DNA of 7,172 nt from Methylocystaceae bacterium (lineage in GTDB: Bacteria; Pseudomonadota; Alphaproteobacteria; Rhizobiales; Beijerinckiaceae): NCBI GenBank assembly GCA_003152255.1, contig PLZT01000073.1:1-7172 (forward strand), written 5' to 3'. Below, piece by piece: positions 1 to 5,637 of this stretch. Position 1 is the first letter of the stretch, and each line of letters starts with the position of its first letter. A program made the position numbers and the translations under genes. Under the pieces are notes generated by a model that saw only the letters and a list, made by a program, of their open reading frames with translations, searched no databases and was not told the DNA's origin.

Positions 1-86
1 ATCGCCCGCCAGCTTAACCCTTGACCAAGCCCAACCGCTATAACGCTCCGCTCCTCAACAGATAACTGCTTGTATTCCTTGCCCAT
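1..86 (-). CDS. IS30-family transposase, N-terminal fragment (runs off the window)
   Basis: Read on the minus strand from ATG at 86-84, the frame is open to the window edge and gives 28 residues beginning MGKEYKQLSVEERSVIAVGL. This resembles the conserved N-terminal helix-turn-helix region of IS30-type DDE transposases (pattern YxxLSxEERxxIA...G.S...IA). A purine-rich GGTGGGGG stretch lies just upstream of the start. If correct, an insertion sequence begins here and continues to the left of the window, with its terminal repeat somewhere in about 87-128, where TGCAACACC occurs on the minus strand. Only the DNA-binding head is visible, so I cannot tell whether the transposase is intact. Confidence 0.68.
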   Translation of the reverse strand, partial: MGKEYKQLSVEERSVIAVGLGQGLSWRA

Positions 87-126
87 ATAGCACCCCCACC
101 GATATTATTACACGGTGTTGCACATC

Positions 127-270
127 ATGTTTGAGCCGGCCCTGGTTAGCGCCGTCTTGATTGCTGCCGTGCTTCAATTTATCGTGCCTATGGAGCATTT
201 TTCCGGTCTCCCCGGCCCTGATGCGCCGCCCGCGCCTTGGCCAGCTTGCTCTGCATGTCGCGCATGTTGA
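127..270 (+). CDS. possible small membrane protein, 47 aa
   Basis: An ATG frame of 47 residues whose first 22 form a plausible membrane helix (MFEPALVSAVLIAAVLQFIV), followed by a Pro/Cys-rich tail. There is no good Shine-Dalgarno, and the start lies just outside the presumed IS30 end, so a longer gene may have lost its 5' end to the insertion. The second half overlaps a minus-strand frame with stronger GC bias at codon third positions. That suggests the tail after about position 190 is not genuine coding. No family recognised; this may be chance. Confidence 0.2.
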   Translation: MFEPALVSAVLIAAVLQFIVPMEHFSGLPGPDAPPAPWPACSACRAC

Positions 271-310
271 AGTCTTCGCCGGTCAATTCCGCGACGATAC
301 GGAAAGTCAA
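188..310 (-). pseudogene. unrecognised coding remnant, about 40 aa
   Basis: Minus-strand frame from TTG (310-308) to TAG (190-188). It has markedly GC-rich third positions and a protein-like amphipathic composition (…VAELTGEDFNMRDMQSKLAK…). There is no Shine-Dalgarno before the TTG, so it looks more like the 3' end of a once longer gene whose upstream part is gone than a complete gene. The in-frame sequence upstream soon loses coding character. I do not recognise the family. Its position between the IS30 end and the next small gene fits general gene decay at this border. Confidence 0.25.
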
Positions 311-313
311 GTA

Positions 314-415
314 ATGAAAAATAGAGACCTATTGACACTAGAAATAGCGATCGTCGGCGTTAACTTCATTGGCGCGCTTATCGCTCTCGGCGTTGCTTGT
401 TATTTTCTGAGATAA
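314..415 (+). CDS. possible small single-pass membrane protein, 33 aa
   Basis: ATG at 314, preceded by GGAAAG at 301-306 with a 7-nt gap, gives 33 residues: a charged start (MKNRDLLTLE) and then one hydrophobic helix of about 20 residues ending CYFLR. The stop at 413-415 lies directly before a strong intrinsic terminator, which supports a real transcription unit ending here. It converges with the secreted-protein gene at 502-672 and shares that terminator. The function is unknown; the shape resembles small inner-membrane proteins or type I toxins, but no homology is recognised. A longer in-frame start at 161 has no ribosome site and reads through low-quality sequence. Confidence 0.35.
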   Translation: MKNRDLLTLEIAIVGVNFIGALIALGVACYFLR

Positions 416-421
416 AAACGC

Positions 422-460
422 AAAACGGGCCGCCCATACATCCAGGGTCGGCCCGCTTTC
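422..460. terminator. bidirectional intrinsic terminator between convergent small genes
   Basis: CGGGCCG (426-432) pairs with CGGCCCG (449-455). The stem continues inward with CCC/GGG (433-435, 445-447) around one bulged base and outward with AAA/TTT. Reading plus, the stem is followed by CTTTCC; reading minus, by GTTTTGCGTTTTT. It sits 7 bases after the stop of the 33-aa frame and about 40 bases after the stop of the minus-strand gene at 502-672, so it can serve both. Confidence 0.7.
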
Positions 461-501
461 CTATCCGGCGATCTCAAGACCACGCGGCAATGTCCATTAG
501 T

Positions 502-672
502 TTAGTGGAATTGGAAGCCCCAGTCGCCGCCGACGCCATGCTGGCCGCCGACATGCGGGCCGCCGCCCTGAAAGCCGACGCTCTGCTGGCCGTGAGGCCC
601 GGCGTTAGCGGGAACCGCAGCGGCGAGCAGCGTGAAAGCGCACGCTGTGCTGAGTAATGATCTAAATTTCAT
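502..672 (-). CDS. small secreted Gly/His-rich protein, 56 aa
   Basis: ATG at 672-670 is chosen because AAGGGGG (minus strand, 685-679) lies 6 bases upstream; a longer in-frame start at 738 has no such site and adds a non-coding-looking Arg-rich leader. Residues 1-24 form a textbook Sec signal peptide: MKFR basic end, hydrophobic core, and ANA before the cleavage site. The predicted mature peptide is only 32 residues, with 12 Gly and 4 His, and ends in an aromatic DWGFQFH. It has no cysteine. It should therefore act in the periplasm or outside the cell. The spaced histidines could bind metal, but that is inference. It ends at the shared terminator. I do not recognise a named family. Confidence 0.6.
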   Translation of the reverse strand: MKFRSLLSTACAFTLLAAAVPANAGPHGQQSVGFQGGGPHVGGQHGVGGDWGFQFH

Positions 673-891
673 TGCTAACCCCCTTTGTATGGCTTCTCCA
701 CGGATAGCAGGGGAACAACGACGGCGCGGACAAATCACTAGCCGCGCGTCGCGCCAGCGTGCCGTGGATCGGCGATTCTGGCAAGCGCCCGCTCGGACGC
801 TCTCGCATCAACGCTTCATTAACCGCGCGCCGTCAATTTCGCGGCTGGAGCTGTGTTTTGTCGGCTGCCCCGGATTCACGGCTCCACATGG

Positions 892-930
892 GCCCGGATC
901 GTTTCGCAGTCGATCCGGGCTTTGTCGTTT
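892..930 (+). terminator. intrinsic terminator-like hairpin
   Basis: GCCCGGATCG (892-901) and CGATCCGGGC (911-920) are perfect 10-bp arms with a 9-base loop, followed on the plus strand by TTTGTCGTTT. No convincing plus-strand gene lies upstream: 673-891 holds only overlapping low-quality frames. It either ends an unannotated RNA or is left over from a lost gene. It also lies at the 3' end of the ParB-like remnant on the other strand, but it has no U-tract in that direction. Confidence 0.45.
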
Positions 931-1178
931 CATGCTGGCGCGACGGCGGTGACCTTCTTGGCGTGCTGGACAAATGCGCCGGAGACTTTCATTTTCGCGC
1001 CGGCTTGTTCGCGTGACTTTTCGCGCGTCTCTGGTGGTAGATTTACCACAACAGACGGCTCCGCCTTCACGCCACGCGGCTGACCGGCGGCTTGTGCTTG
1101 TCGCGGCTTTGCCGCCACCGCATAGAGTTTCTCAAGGTCGAGCGCGACCAGCGCTCGCTGGCCGGCATTGAGATAGCG
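930..1178 (-). pseudogene. ParB-like (phage/plasmid type) protein fragment
   Basis: From about 1178 down to the TGA at 932-930 the minus strand encodes RYLNAGQRALVALDLEKLYA, then an Ala/Gln-rich linker, then KSREQAGAKMKVSGAFVQHA. This matches the middle of ParB-like proteins of prophages and plasmids: an 'LTAGQRA(M/L)VA' helix, a variable linker, then a helix-turn-helix 'AA..VGVS.RYVQDAK'. The N-terminal ParB nuclease-like domain and the C-terminal part are missing. The frame stays open upstream to 1244, but that part reads through a terminator hairpin, so homology starts at the junction near 1180. A dead fragment is likeliest; a small DNA-binding protein made from the longer frame cannot be excluded. 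Confidence 0.55.
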
Positions 1179-1180
1179 CC

Positions 1181-1212
1181 AAAAGAAAAGCCCGGCCATT
1201 GCTGGCCGGGCT
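1181..1212 (-). terminator. strong intrinsic terminator (minus strand)
   Basis: Perfect 10-bp arms AGCCCGGCCA (1189-1198) and TGGCCGGGCT (1203-1212) enclose a TTGC loop. On the minus strand the stem is followed by TTTTCTTTT (1189-1181). It would end a transcript coming from higher coordinates, yet no clear minus-strand gene ends just upstream of it. The ParB-like fragment begins directly after the U-tract, so this looks like a join between two unrelated pieces of DNA. Confidence 0.62.
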
Positions 1213-1566
1213 GTATGACGCCTAAAAACCGCACCTAAAAACATCGCAGGTTATAGGCGCGGTTTGTGACGGGCGGTTGACCCAGCAATGGGCGGATTAA
1301 AGCGCCCCCAACGCGAAACGGCCCGTCGCTACATCCGCGCTCGGGCCGTCTTCGTCTGCGGATCGTCGAGCGTCGCGTCGAGCGCCCCGTTGTCTCTTTG
1401 GGTATACCTCGGAGAGACTGGTTTGTGAGACACTTTTGGCGTCTTAATAGGGTTGTTTTTGACTTATGAAACGCCTCACCATAGCGGGTCTAGAAGCAAA
1501 TGAGACATAGGGGCGGTCTTTTGTCGCGAGCGTCTATCTCTCACATTTTCCGAAAGGAGGTCGCCA
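1213..1566. other. gene-free stretch with small repeats
   Basis: No convincing coding frame. Visible elements: AAACCGC/GCGGTTT arms around 1229-1264; a hairpin ACGGCCCG (1318-1325)/CGGGCCGT (1342-1349) with a 16-base loop and no clear U-tract; a direct repeat CGTCGAGCG (1364-1372 and 1376-1384); and a nested dyad at 1392-1418. A minus-strand frame ending at 1329 has coding-like codons over about 20 residues (NGALDATLDDPQTKTARARM) but no start or ribosome site, and may be another gene scrap. Confidence 0.4.
1426..1520. repeat. paired TGAGACA…TCTT repeats, insertion-sequence-end-like
   Basis: Two 20-base units, 1426-1445 and 1501-1520, start TGAGACA and end TCTT with the same spacing. They agree at about 13 of 20 positions and start 75 bases apart. 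Paired, spaced short repeats like these are typical of transposase-binding sites at the ends of IS21-type elements. No istA/istB-like gene is in the window, so this is only a possible leftover end. Confidence 0.25.
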
Positions 1567-1632
1567 ATGCGATTTATTCGTCACGGGGTAGGATCACGTA
1601 AGGGAGGGTCGGTTCTCCCCTTGGTGATCTGA
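1567..1632 (+). CDS. possible 21-aa peptide with strong ribosome binding site
   Basis: AAAGGAGG (1553-1560) sits 6 bases before ATG 1567, the best Shine-Dalgarno in the left half of the window. The frame codes for only 21 residues (MRFIRHGVGSRKGGSVLPLV plus one) and stops at 1630-1632. It could be a leader peptide, the start of a gene destroyed by deletion, or chance. The gene next to it, the HEPN gene, is on the opposite strand and convergent. Confidence 0.25.
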   Translation: MRFIRHGVGSRKGGSVLPLVI

Positions 1633-1671
1633 ACGGCGAGGGCGGAGGCGACGGTCTGACCTTGTAGTCGC

Positions 1672-2202
1672 TCACGGCAAGCAGTCCTTCAGTCTCCGGC
1701 GAACAGGTTTTTGAAGATCGTGCCCTTCAGACTGAGCGAGTTTGTACAAGTTCTCGATTAACTCCAGAACGGCACTTACACGGAACTGTGCAAAGTCTTT
1801 GGTAGTTGGTCCATGAGCACCGTGGACGAGTTCGTTTCGAAGATCGCATGCCTTGCGTACATCCGACCAATGAGGTGCCAAGTCACCCGGCAGACGCCTA
1901 TGTAGACGCGGTTGGACTTCGACCTTCCACGCTTCATGCAACCCCTCAATGTTCGAGCGATAACGGATCGGTCCCTTCTTTGGATCACTGTTGACCTTCC
2001 TTTTTTCGTCCTTTCCTTTTGTCACGCCCATCTGGGCGTTCAACTCTTTGGTTCGGCTACACCCAAGGGCAAGTATGGCCCGTCGAAGCGTCCGCTCAAG
2101 GTCGATTACGGCGAGGAGCAGCGCGATAGAAGGCTCTCCTTCATTCATCATCCGTATGATCTTCTCGCGGCGTGATGGAACCGGGTCTCGAACGAAGAAC
2201 AT
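1672..2202 (-). CDS. HEPN-fold protein, putative ribonuclease, 176 aa
   Basis: I chose ATG 2202-2200 because AGGGAGG (2217-2211, minus strand) stands 8 bases upstream; the longer GTG start at 2211 overlaps that site. The protein is helical and soluble. A helix at about 20-45 (EPSIALLLAVIDLERTLRRA) is followed by a basic linker rich in Lys/Arg (about 60-80), and then R122-NELV-H127. The last is the RX4H motif of catalytically competent HEPN domains, with the favoured polar residue after Arg. HEPN proteins of this size act as RNA-cutting toxins or abortive-infection effectors, though some are only adaptors. Base composition is less GC-rich than kup next door, consistent with transfer. No recognisable antitoxin or nucleotidyltransferase (MNT) partner is adjacent; the only neighbour on the strand is the 37-aa frame upstream. 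Exact HEPN subfamily is not assigned. Confidence 0.68.
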   Translation of the reverse strand: MFFVRDPVPSRREKIIRMMNEGEPSIALLLAVIDLERTLRRAILALGCSRTKELNAQMGVTKGKDEKRKVNSDPKKGPIRYRSNIEGLHEAWKVEVQPRLHRRLPGDLAPHWSDVRKACDLRNELVHGAHGPTTKDFAQFRVSAVLELIENLYKLAQSEGHDLQKPVRRRLKDCLP

Positions 2203-2278
2203 CAAGTCCACCTCCCTTTGATTTGATCAACACGATGATGCGAAGGTTGCTGCCACCGAGGCGGACGAGGAAGACGAC

Positions 2279-2392
2279 CTAACCCGCCATCGCGGCGAAG
2301 ATCGCTATGTCGTCGCCGCCACCGCGCGCGAGTTCTTGCATCTTGGCGTCGATCCCGGGGGCGATGCGAAGCTGTTCGGCGGTGAGAGCCAT
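2279..2392 (-). CDS. small hypothetical protein, 37 aa, upstream of the HEPN gene
   Basis: ATG 2392-2390 follows AAGGAA with a 6-base gap, and the frame ends at TAG 2281-2279. The product (MALTAEQLRIAPGIDAKMQE…IFAAMAG) is acidic-neutral, Ala-rich and helical, with no membrane segment or known motif. It lies 76 bases upstream of the HEPN start on the same strand, so the two may be co-transcribed. An opposite-strand frame (from about 2230) is also open here and cannot be dismissed. Real gene status rests on the ribosome site and codon bias alone. Confidence 0.38.
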   Translation of the reverse strand: MALTAEQLRIAPGIDAKMQELARGGGDDIAIFAAMAG

Positions 2393-2486
2393 TGCCGATT
2401 CCTTGCCTTTCGTCGTGGCCGGTCTAAGGCCGCACTACCCCAGCAACCGGACCGGCTGACCGGCGGCCGGCGCGGCCGGAATGCGC

Positions 2487-2592
2487 CAAAAGCTGCCGTA
2501 GTGGCACCAGAGTTGCGCAGCCTGGCAGAGGCAAAATCGCCCTCGGCGTCTATGGCAAAAATTCATTCCGACGGGCTGCCAGGGAGCTTTTG
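2487..2592. repeat. nested inverted repeats between the HEPN block and kup
   Basis: Outer arms CAAAAGCT (2487-2494) and AGCTTTTG (2585-2592) enclose inner arms CCTGGCAG (2521-2528) and CTGCCAGG (2576-2583). The right arms are separated by a single base, the left arms by 26. Folded as RNA this gives a long stem with a side bulge. It lies 45 bases beyond the kup stop, so it may be part of the kup 3' end or a processed structure. Neither strand shows a long U-tract. Confidence 0.4.
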
Positions 2593-2636
2593 AGCGAAAC
2601 GATCATCTGAAGCTGTTTATGCCGGGGTCCGCCCGC

Positions 2637-4586
2637 TTATTGTACTCTGACCGGCATGACCTCCGCCGAAAGCTGCACCGCGTCGCCAAGGCCATAGGCG
2701 TAGTAGGCGGGGCGAGAGATGAGGCGCAGGAACAGAAACAGGCGGAAGCGCAGCCTTTTGAAAAGGCTCATCCGCTTGGCCGGAAGCAGGTGCTCATGGG
2801 AGACATGGACGATCCATTGCCGCGGATGGGTCGGCAGGTCGATCTCCTTATGCTGCGCCATGTCCGCGAGATACCGCTCAACGTTCGGGTCCTCCATGAA
2901 GCCAAAGCGCAGTTGAACGCCGATGACGCAGCCGCGATCCTTGTCTCGGTCGAAGACGGTCACGTGATAGCGGCTTTCGTGGATATAGGGGACTTTGGGG
3001 TGGATCACTTCGACGAGGATCAAGTTGCGCGGAAGTATGCCGAAGCGCTCCCATAACAGCCCGACGAGCGCGGGGGCGCGATCGGTGGGATGGCGCACCC
3101 GCACCGGCGCCATGATGAGCGCGTTGCGCTCGAGAAACGTTATTCCAGAGCGGTGCAACGCGACGACTTCGGCCATGGTCAGGGTCGAGCGCGCGGCATA
3201 GGCTGCAAAGGTCGCCTTGCGCCCCCAACGCCAGGTCGCCATGGTGAGGAAAGCCGCGATGCCGACCGAAAGCGGCACGAACCCGCCTTCCAAAAACTTC
3301 ACCGAACTCGCGATGAGAAAGGCTCCGTTGACCGCCGTCAACGGACCCCACACAAGAGCCGTTCGCGCCGCGCCCCATCGCCAGTAGCGCCGCGCGATCG
3401 CGAACATGGCGAGCGACGTGATCAGCATCACGCCCGCCACCGCGAGGCCGTAGGCGGCGGCCAGAGCCGAAGACGAGCCGAACGCGAGCACCAGCGCGAC
3501 GCAGCCGAGGTACAGCCCCCAATTGGTGATGGGAATATAGATTTGTCCGGCGTGAGCGCGATGGGTGTGCAGGACGTCGAGACGCGGAAAGAGGCCGAGC
3601 CCGATCGCCTGCCAGGTCAGCGAAAAGGCGCCGGAAATGAGCGCCTGCGAGGCGACGATCGTCGCCAGCGTCGCGAGCACGACGAGCGGCAGGAGCAGCG
3701 GCGCCGGCGCGAGGCTGTAGAACAGCTTGCCGCCCGCGACCGGCGCGCCGCTGAGGAGATACGCGCCCTGTCCGAGATAGTTGAGCAGCAGCGCGGGAAA
3801 GACCACCGCGAACCAGCCGATGCGGATCGGCCGAGCGCCGAAGTGCCCGAGGTCCGCGTACATGGCCTCGCCGCCGGTGATGACCAGAATCAGCGCGCTA
3901 AGGATCAGCAGCGCCTCGCGCAGCCCGGCGCGCGTAAGGAAGGCCAACCCATACGTGGGATTGAATGCCGCCAGGATGGCGGGCTCGCGCGCGATCTCGG
4001 CCCACCCGAGAGCGGCAATCGTAACAAACCAGACGATCACGAGGGGCCCGAAAATGACGCCGACGCCCGATGCGCCCTTGAATTGGATGGCGAAGAGTCC
4101 GGTTAGCAGGGCGACGGTGATCGGCAGGACATACGGTGCGAAGGCTGGCGTGACGACGTCGAGCCCTTCGACCGCCGACAAAACGCTGATTGCCGGCGTG
4201 ATCATACCGTCGCCGAACAGCAGGCCGGCGCCCAGCATCAACGACCACAGCAGGACCCGTGCGCCCTGGTTCTTGTATCTATAAAGCAGGCCGTAGAGCG
4301 CGAAGACGCCGCCCTCGCCATCGTTCTCGGCGCGCAACACCAGCAGCGCATATTTGACCGCGACGATGAGCGTGATCGTCCATATAGTCAGCGAGATCGC
4401 GCCGAGCACATTGTCGGGCGTGGGCGCGACGCCAGCGGGCCCCAGAAAAATCTGGTCGATCGCATAAAGCGGCGAGGTGCCGATATCGCCATAGACCACG
4501 CCCAGCGCGCCGATCGTCAGCGCCGAGAGGTTCCGGCGCGGGGCGATGGCGGCGTGGGCTTCTCGTCGAAGACTTGGGTCGTTCAT
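2637..4586 (-). CDS. kup: KUP/HAK-family potassium transporter, 649 aa
   Basis: Inner-membrane K+ uptake protein, thought to work as a K+/H+ symporter. ATG 4586-4584 is chosen: GAGGTG lies 7 bases upstream, and the only longer option is a TTG inside that site. The N-terminal family signature GALGVVYGDIGTSPLYA spans about 26-42. DGMITPAISVLSAVEG follows at about 126-141 and TGGEAMYADLGHFG at about 237-250. About twelve hydrophobic segments lie between 25 and 455, and a cytoplasmic C-terminal domain of about 190 residues closes the protein. Length and motifs are normal, so it should work. Dodecin lies upstream on the same strand, but the 460-bp gap argues for a separate promoter. Downstream is accessory DNA. 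No c-di-AMP or other riboswitch is recognisable in the leader. Confidence 0.96.
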   Translation of the reverse strand: MNDPSLRREAHAAIAPRRNLSALTIGALGVVYGDIGTSPLYAIDQIFLGPAGVAPTPDNVLGAISLTIWTITLIVAVKYALLVLRAENDGEGGVFALYGLLYRYKNQGARVLLWSLMLGAGLLFGDGMITPAISVLSAVEGLDVVTPAFAPYVLPITVALLTGLFAIQFKGASGVGVIFGPLVIVWFVTIAALGWAEIAREPAILAAFNPTYGLAFLTRAGLREALLILSALILVITGGEAMYADLGHFGARPIRIGWFAVVFPALLLNYLGQGAYLLSGAPVAGGKLFYSLAPAPLLLPLVVLATLATIVASQALISGAFSLTWQAIGLGLFPRLDVLHTHRAHAGQIYIPITNWGLYLGCVALVLAFGSSSALAAAYGLAVAGVMLITSLAMFAIARRYWRWGAARTALVWGPLTAVNGAFLIASSVKFLEGGFVPLSVGIAAFLTMATWRWGRKATFAAYAARSTLTMAEVVALHRSGITFLERNALIMAPVRVRHPTDRAPALVGLLWERFGILPRNLILVEVIHPKVPYIHESRYHVTVFDRDKDRGCVIGVQLRFGFMEDPNVERYLADMAQHKEIDLPTHPRQWIVHVSHEHLLPAKRMSLFKRLRFRLFLFLRLISRPAYYAYGLGDAVQLSAEVMPVRVQ

Positions 4587-5046
4587 CAACGAACACCTCA
4601 ACTACAATCCCGCGCCGCCGCCCGCCCTCGAGGCAAGCGAATCCACGGCGACGACGCGCTTTTGACGTTCACGTCTCGCACGCGCCGCGGCGTTGAGGCA
4701 GATCAACCCCATGCAACCGGACGAAAGAGGATCTGCTAAGCCGGTATTCCCCGGATGAACTTTGGAACGGCGTAGACGATAGCAAACGGCGGGGTTCCCC
4801 GGAAGCCACAGGCGAGCTACGCAGTGCTCCTGGCGTTTCGGCCGTCCCCGGCGACCCATCATCAATGTCCGAGTTGGGTCAACTTCACCCGACCGGTCCC
4901 CCGCTGAGCAAGTCTGCTCATCCTCAAAAATCGTCCGTGACCGAGAACACCGCATGCTTCGGGTTCGCGCCAAAACCCGGACTTCAAGGCAGAAAGGTCC
5001 GCCTCCTGCTCGGATTGGCGGGCAACATTCATAAGGTCAGGACTGC
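4587..5046. other. gene-free kup leader region
   Basis: About 460 bp between dodecin and kup. A minus-strand frame of 123 residues spans 4602-4973, but it is rich in Arg, Cys and Gly, lacks a ribosome site and resembles no protein, so I leave it out. Visible elements: inverted repeat TGAGCA-AGTC-TGCTCA (4905-4920), a hairpin CGGGTT (4960-4965)/AACCCG (4974-4979), and TTCCCCGGA occurring twice (about 4746 and 4795). A TTGACC on the minus strand near 4881 could be a -35 element for kup, but no convincing -10 follows. Confidence 0.45.
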
Positions 5047-5262
5047 CTACGGCTTTTCTTCGAATTTGAAAGAGATCTTCAATTTCGTGCGGTAGAGTTC
5101 GATTTTCCCGTCCTTTATTTGAACGTCCTGTTCGGTAACTGCGGCGACACGCAGATCTCGCAAAGTTTCTGACGCTCGCTCGACCGCGGCTTCGGCAGCA
5201 GCCTCCCAGGATGCCGGGCTAGTGCCGATAATCTCAATAACCTTGTAAGCGCTGCTGGCCAT
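5047..5262 (-). CDS. dodecin family protein, 71 aa
   Basis: Dodecins are small proteins that form hollow dodecamers, usually storing flavins in the cytoplasm. ATG 5262-5260 follows GAGGGG with a 6-base gap and gives the typical length; the ten-residue longer frame has no such site. The family pattern is clear: AYKVIEIIGTSPASWEAA at the start, an amphipathic helix to about residue 37, then two strands (VTEQDVQIKDGKIELY, KLKISFKFE). Where classical dodecins have the flavin-stacking Trp (…LDWFEV…), this protein has V39 (DLRVAAV). The usual Gln in the HYQV strand is R58. It belongs to the variant group with 'DLRVAxV', whose ligand may differ. It stands alone in its transcription unit. Confidence 0.9.
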   Translation of the reverse strand: MASSAYKVIEIIGTSPASWEAAAEAAVERASETLRDLRVAAVTEQDVQIKDGKIELYRTKLKISFKFEEKP

Positions 5263-5417
5263 GATTTTCCCCTCTTGCAGGCTTGCCACCATCCGCTCGA
5301 CTGTGGCGTTCCCTTGAGCACCTCAGAGCCGGAGCGCAGCAGGTGTGATGTCGGGCCCAACCAGCCATGCGCCGCTAAAGGACTTGTGTTGTTGCCCCCG
5401 GAAAGTCCGAACAATGG

Positions 5418-5433
5418 TTTGAACTAGTTCAAA
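5418..5433. promoter_or_regulatory. perfect 16-bp palindrome, probable operator
   Basis: TTTGAACTAGTTCAAA is a perfect palindrome with no spacer, about 155 bp upstream of the dodecin start. Perfect AT-rich dyads of this length in an intergenic region usually bind a dimeric repressor or activator. The regulator is not in the window, and either flanking transcript could be the target. Confidence 0.45.
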
Positions 5434-5437
5434 GCCG

Positions 5438-5452
5438 TGGCACGTCAATCGC
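5438..5452 (+). promoter_or_regulatory. sigma-54-like -24/-12 sequence
   Basis: TGGCACGTCAATCGC matches the TGGCACG-N4-TTGC consensus with one mismatch, and the GG and GC are correctly spaced. It lies 4 bases after the 16-bp palindrome. It points right, where no credible gene follows before the WGR gene on the opposite strand, so it may be chance or drive an RNA. Confidence 0.2.
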
Positions 5453-5637
5453 GGACTTTAATTTCTTCAGGAAAATTGAACGCGCCCCTCTAAAGCTTTG
5501 AATAAAGGCATTCAACACTTCTTAGCAGGGGAACTGGATGTCGCCTTCGGGTCATAAACAGCCGACAAACCATGTCCGCGTCGGCGGCAGCTTTTTTCGA
5601 AAGCAGCCGTCGCGGCCTCAATTGGCCGCAGGGCAAT

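Larger units (their letters stand above)
5263..5637. other. intergenic region between WGR gene and dodecin
   Basis: About 375 bp without a convincing gene. It contains the dodecin promoter region, a perfect palindrome (5418-5433) and a sigma-54-like sequence (5438-5452). A hairpin GCGGCC (5612-5617)/GGCCGC (5624-5629) lies just past the WGR stop and may weakly terminate it. A plus-strand ATG at 5538 has AGGGG upstream, but its frame runs antisense into the WGR gene and is not protein-like. Confidence 0.4.

Noticed and set aside
502..672. Lipoprotein signal in the Gly/His-rich protein (Cys11)
   Set aside because: Cys11 is preceded by S-T-A rather than a lipobox and comes before the hydrophobic core, so signal peptidase I cleavage after ANA fits better.
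2878..3522. 214-aa minus-strand open frame inside kup
   Set aside because: Shifted-frame shadow of kup; Arg-rich and without protein character.
3090..4106. 338-aa plus-strand open frame
   Set aside because: It lies fully antisense to kup, which has unmistakable family motifs. Its product is an Arg/Glu/Asp-rich string typical of the complement of a GC-rich membrane-protein gene, with no ribosome site.
4602..4973. 123-aa minus-strand frame ending just before kup
   Set aside because: No ribosome site, odd Arg/Cys/Gly composition and no recognisable family; treated as kup leader.
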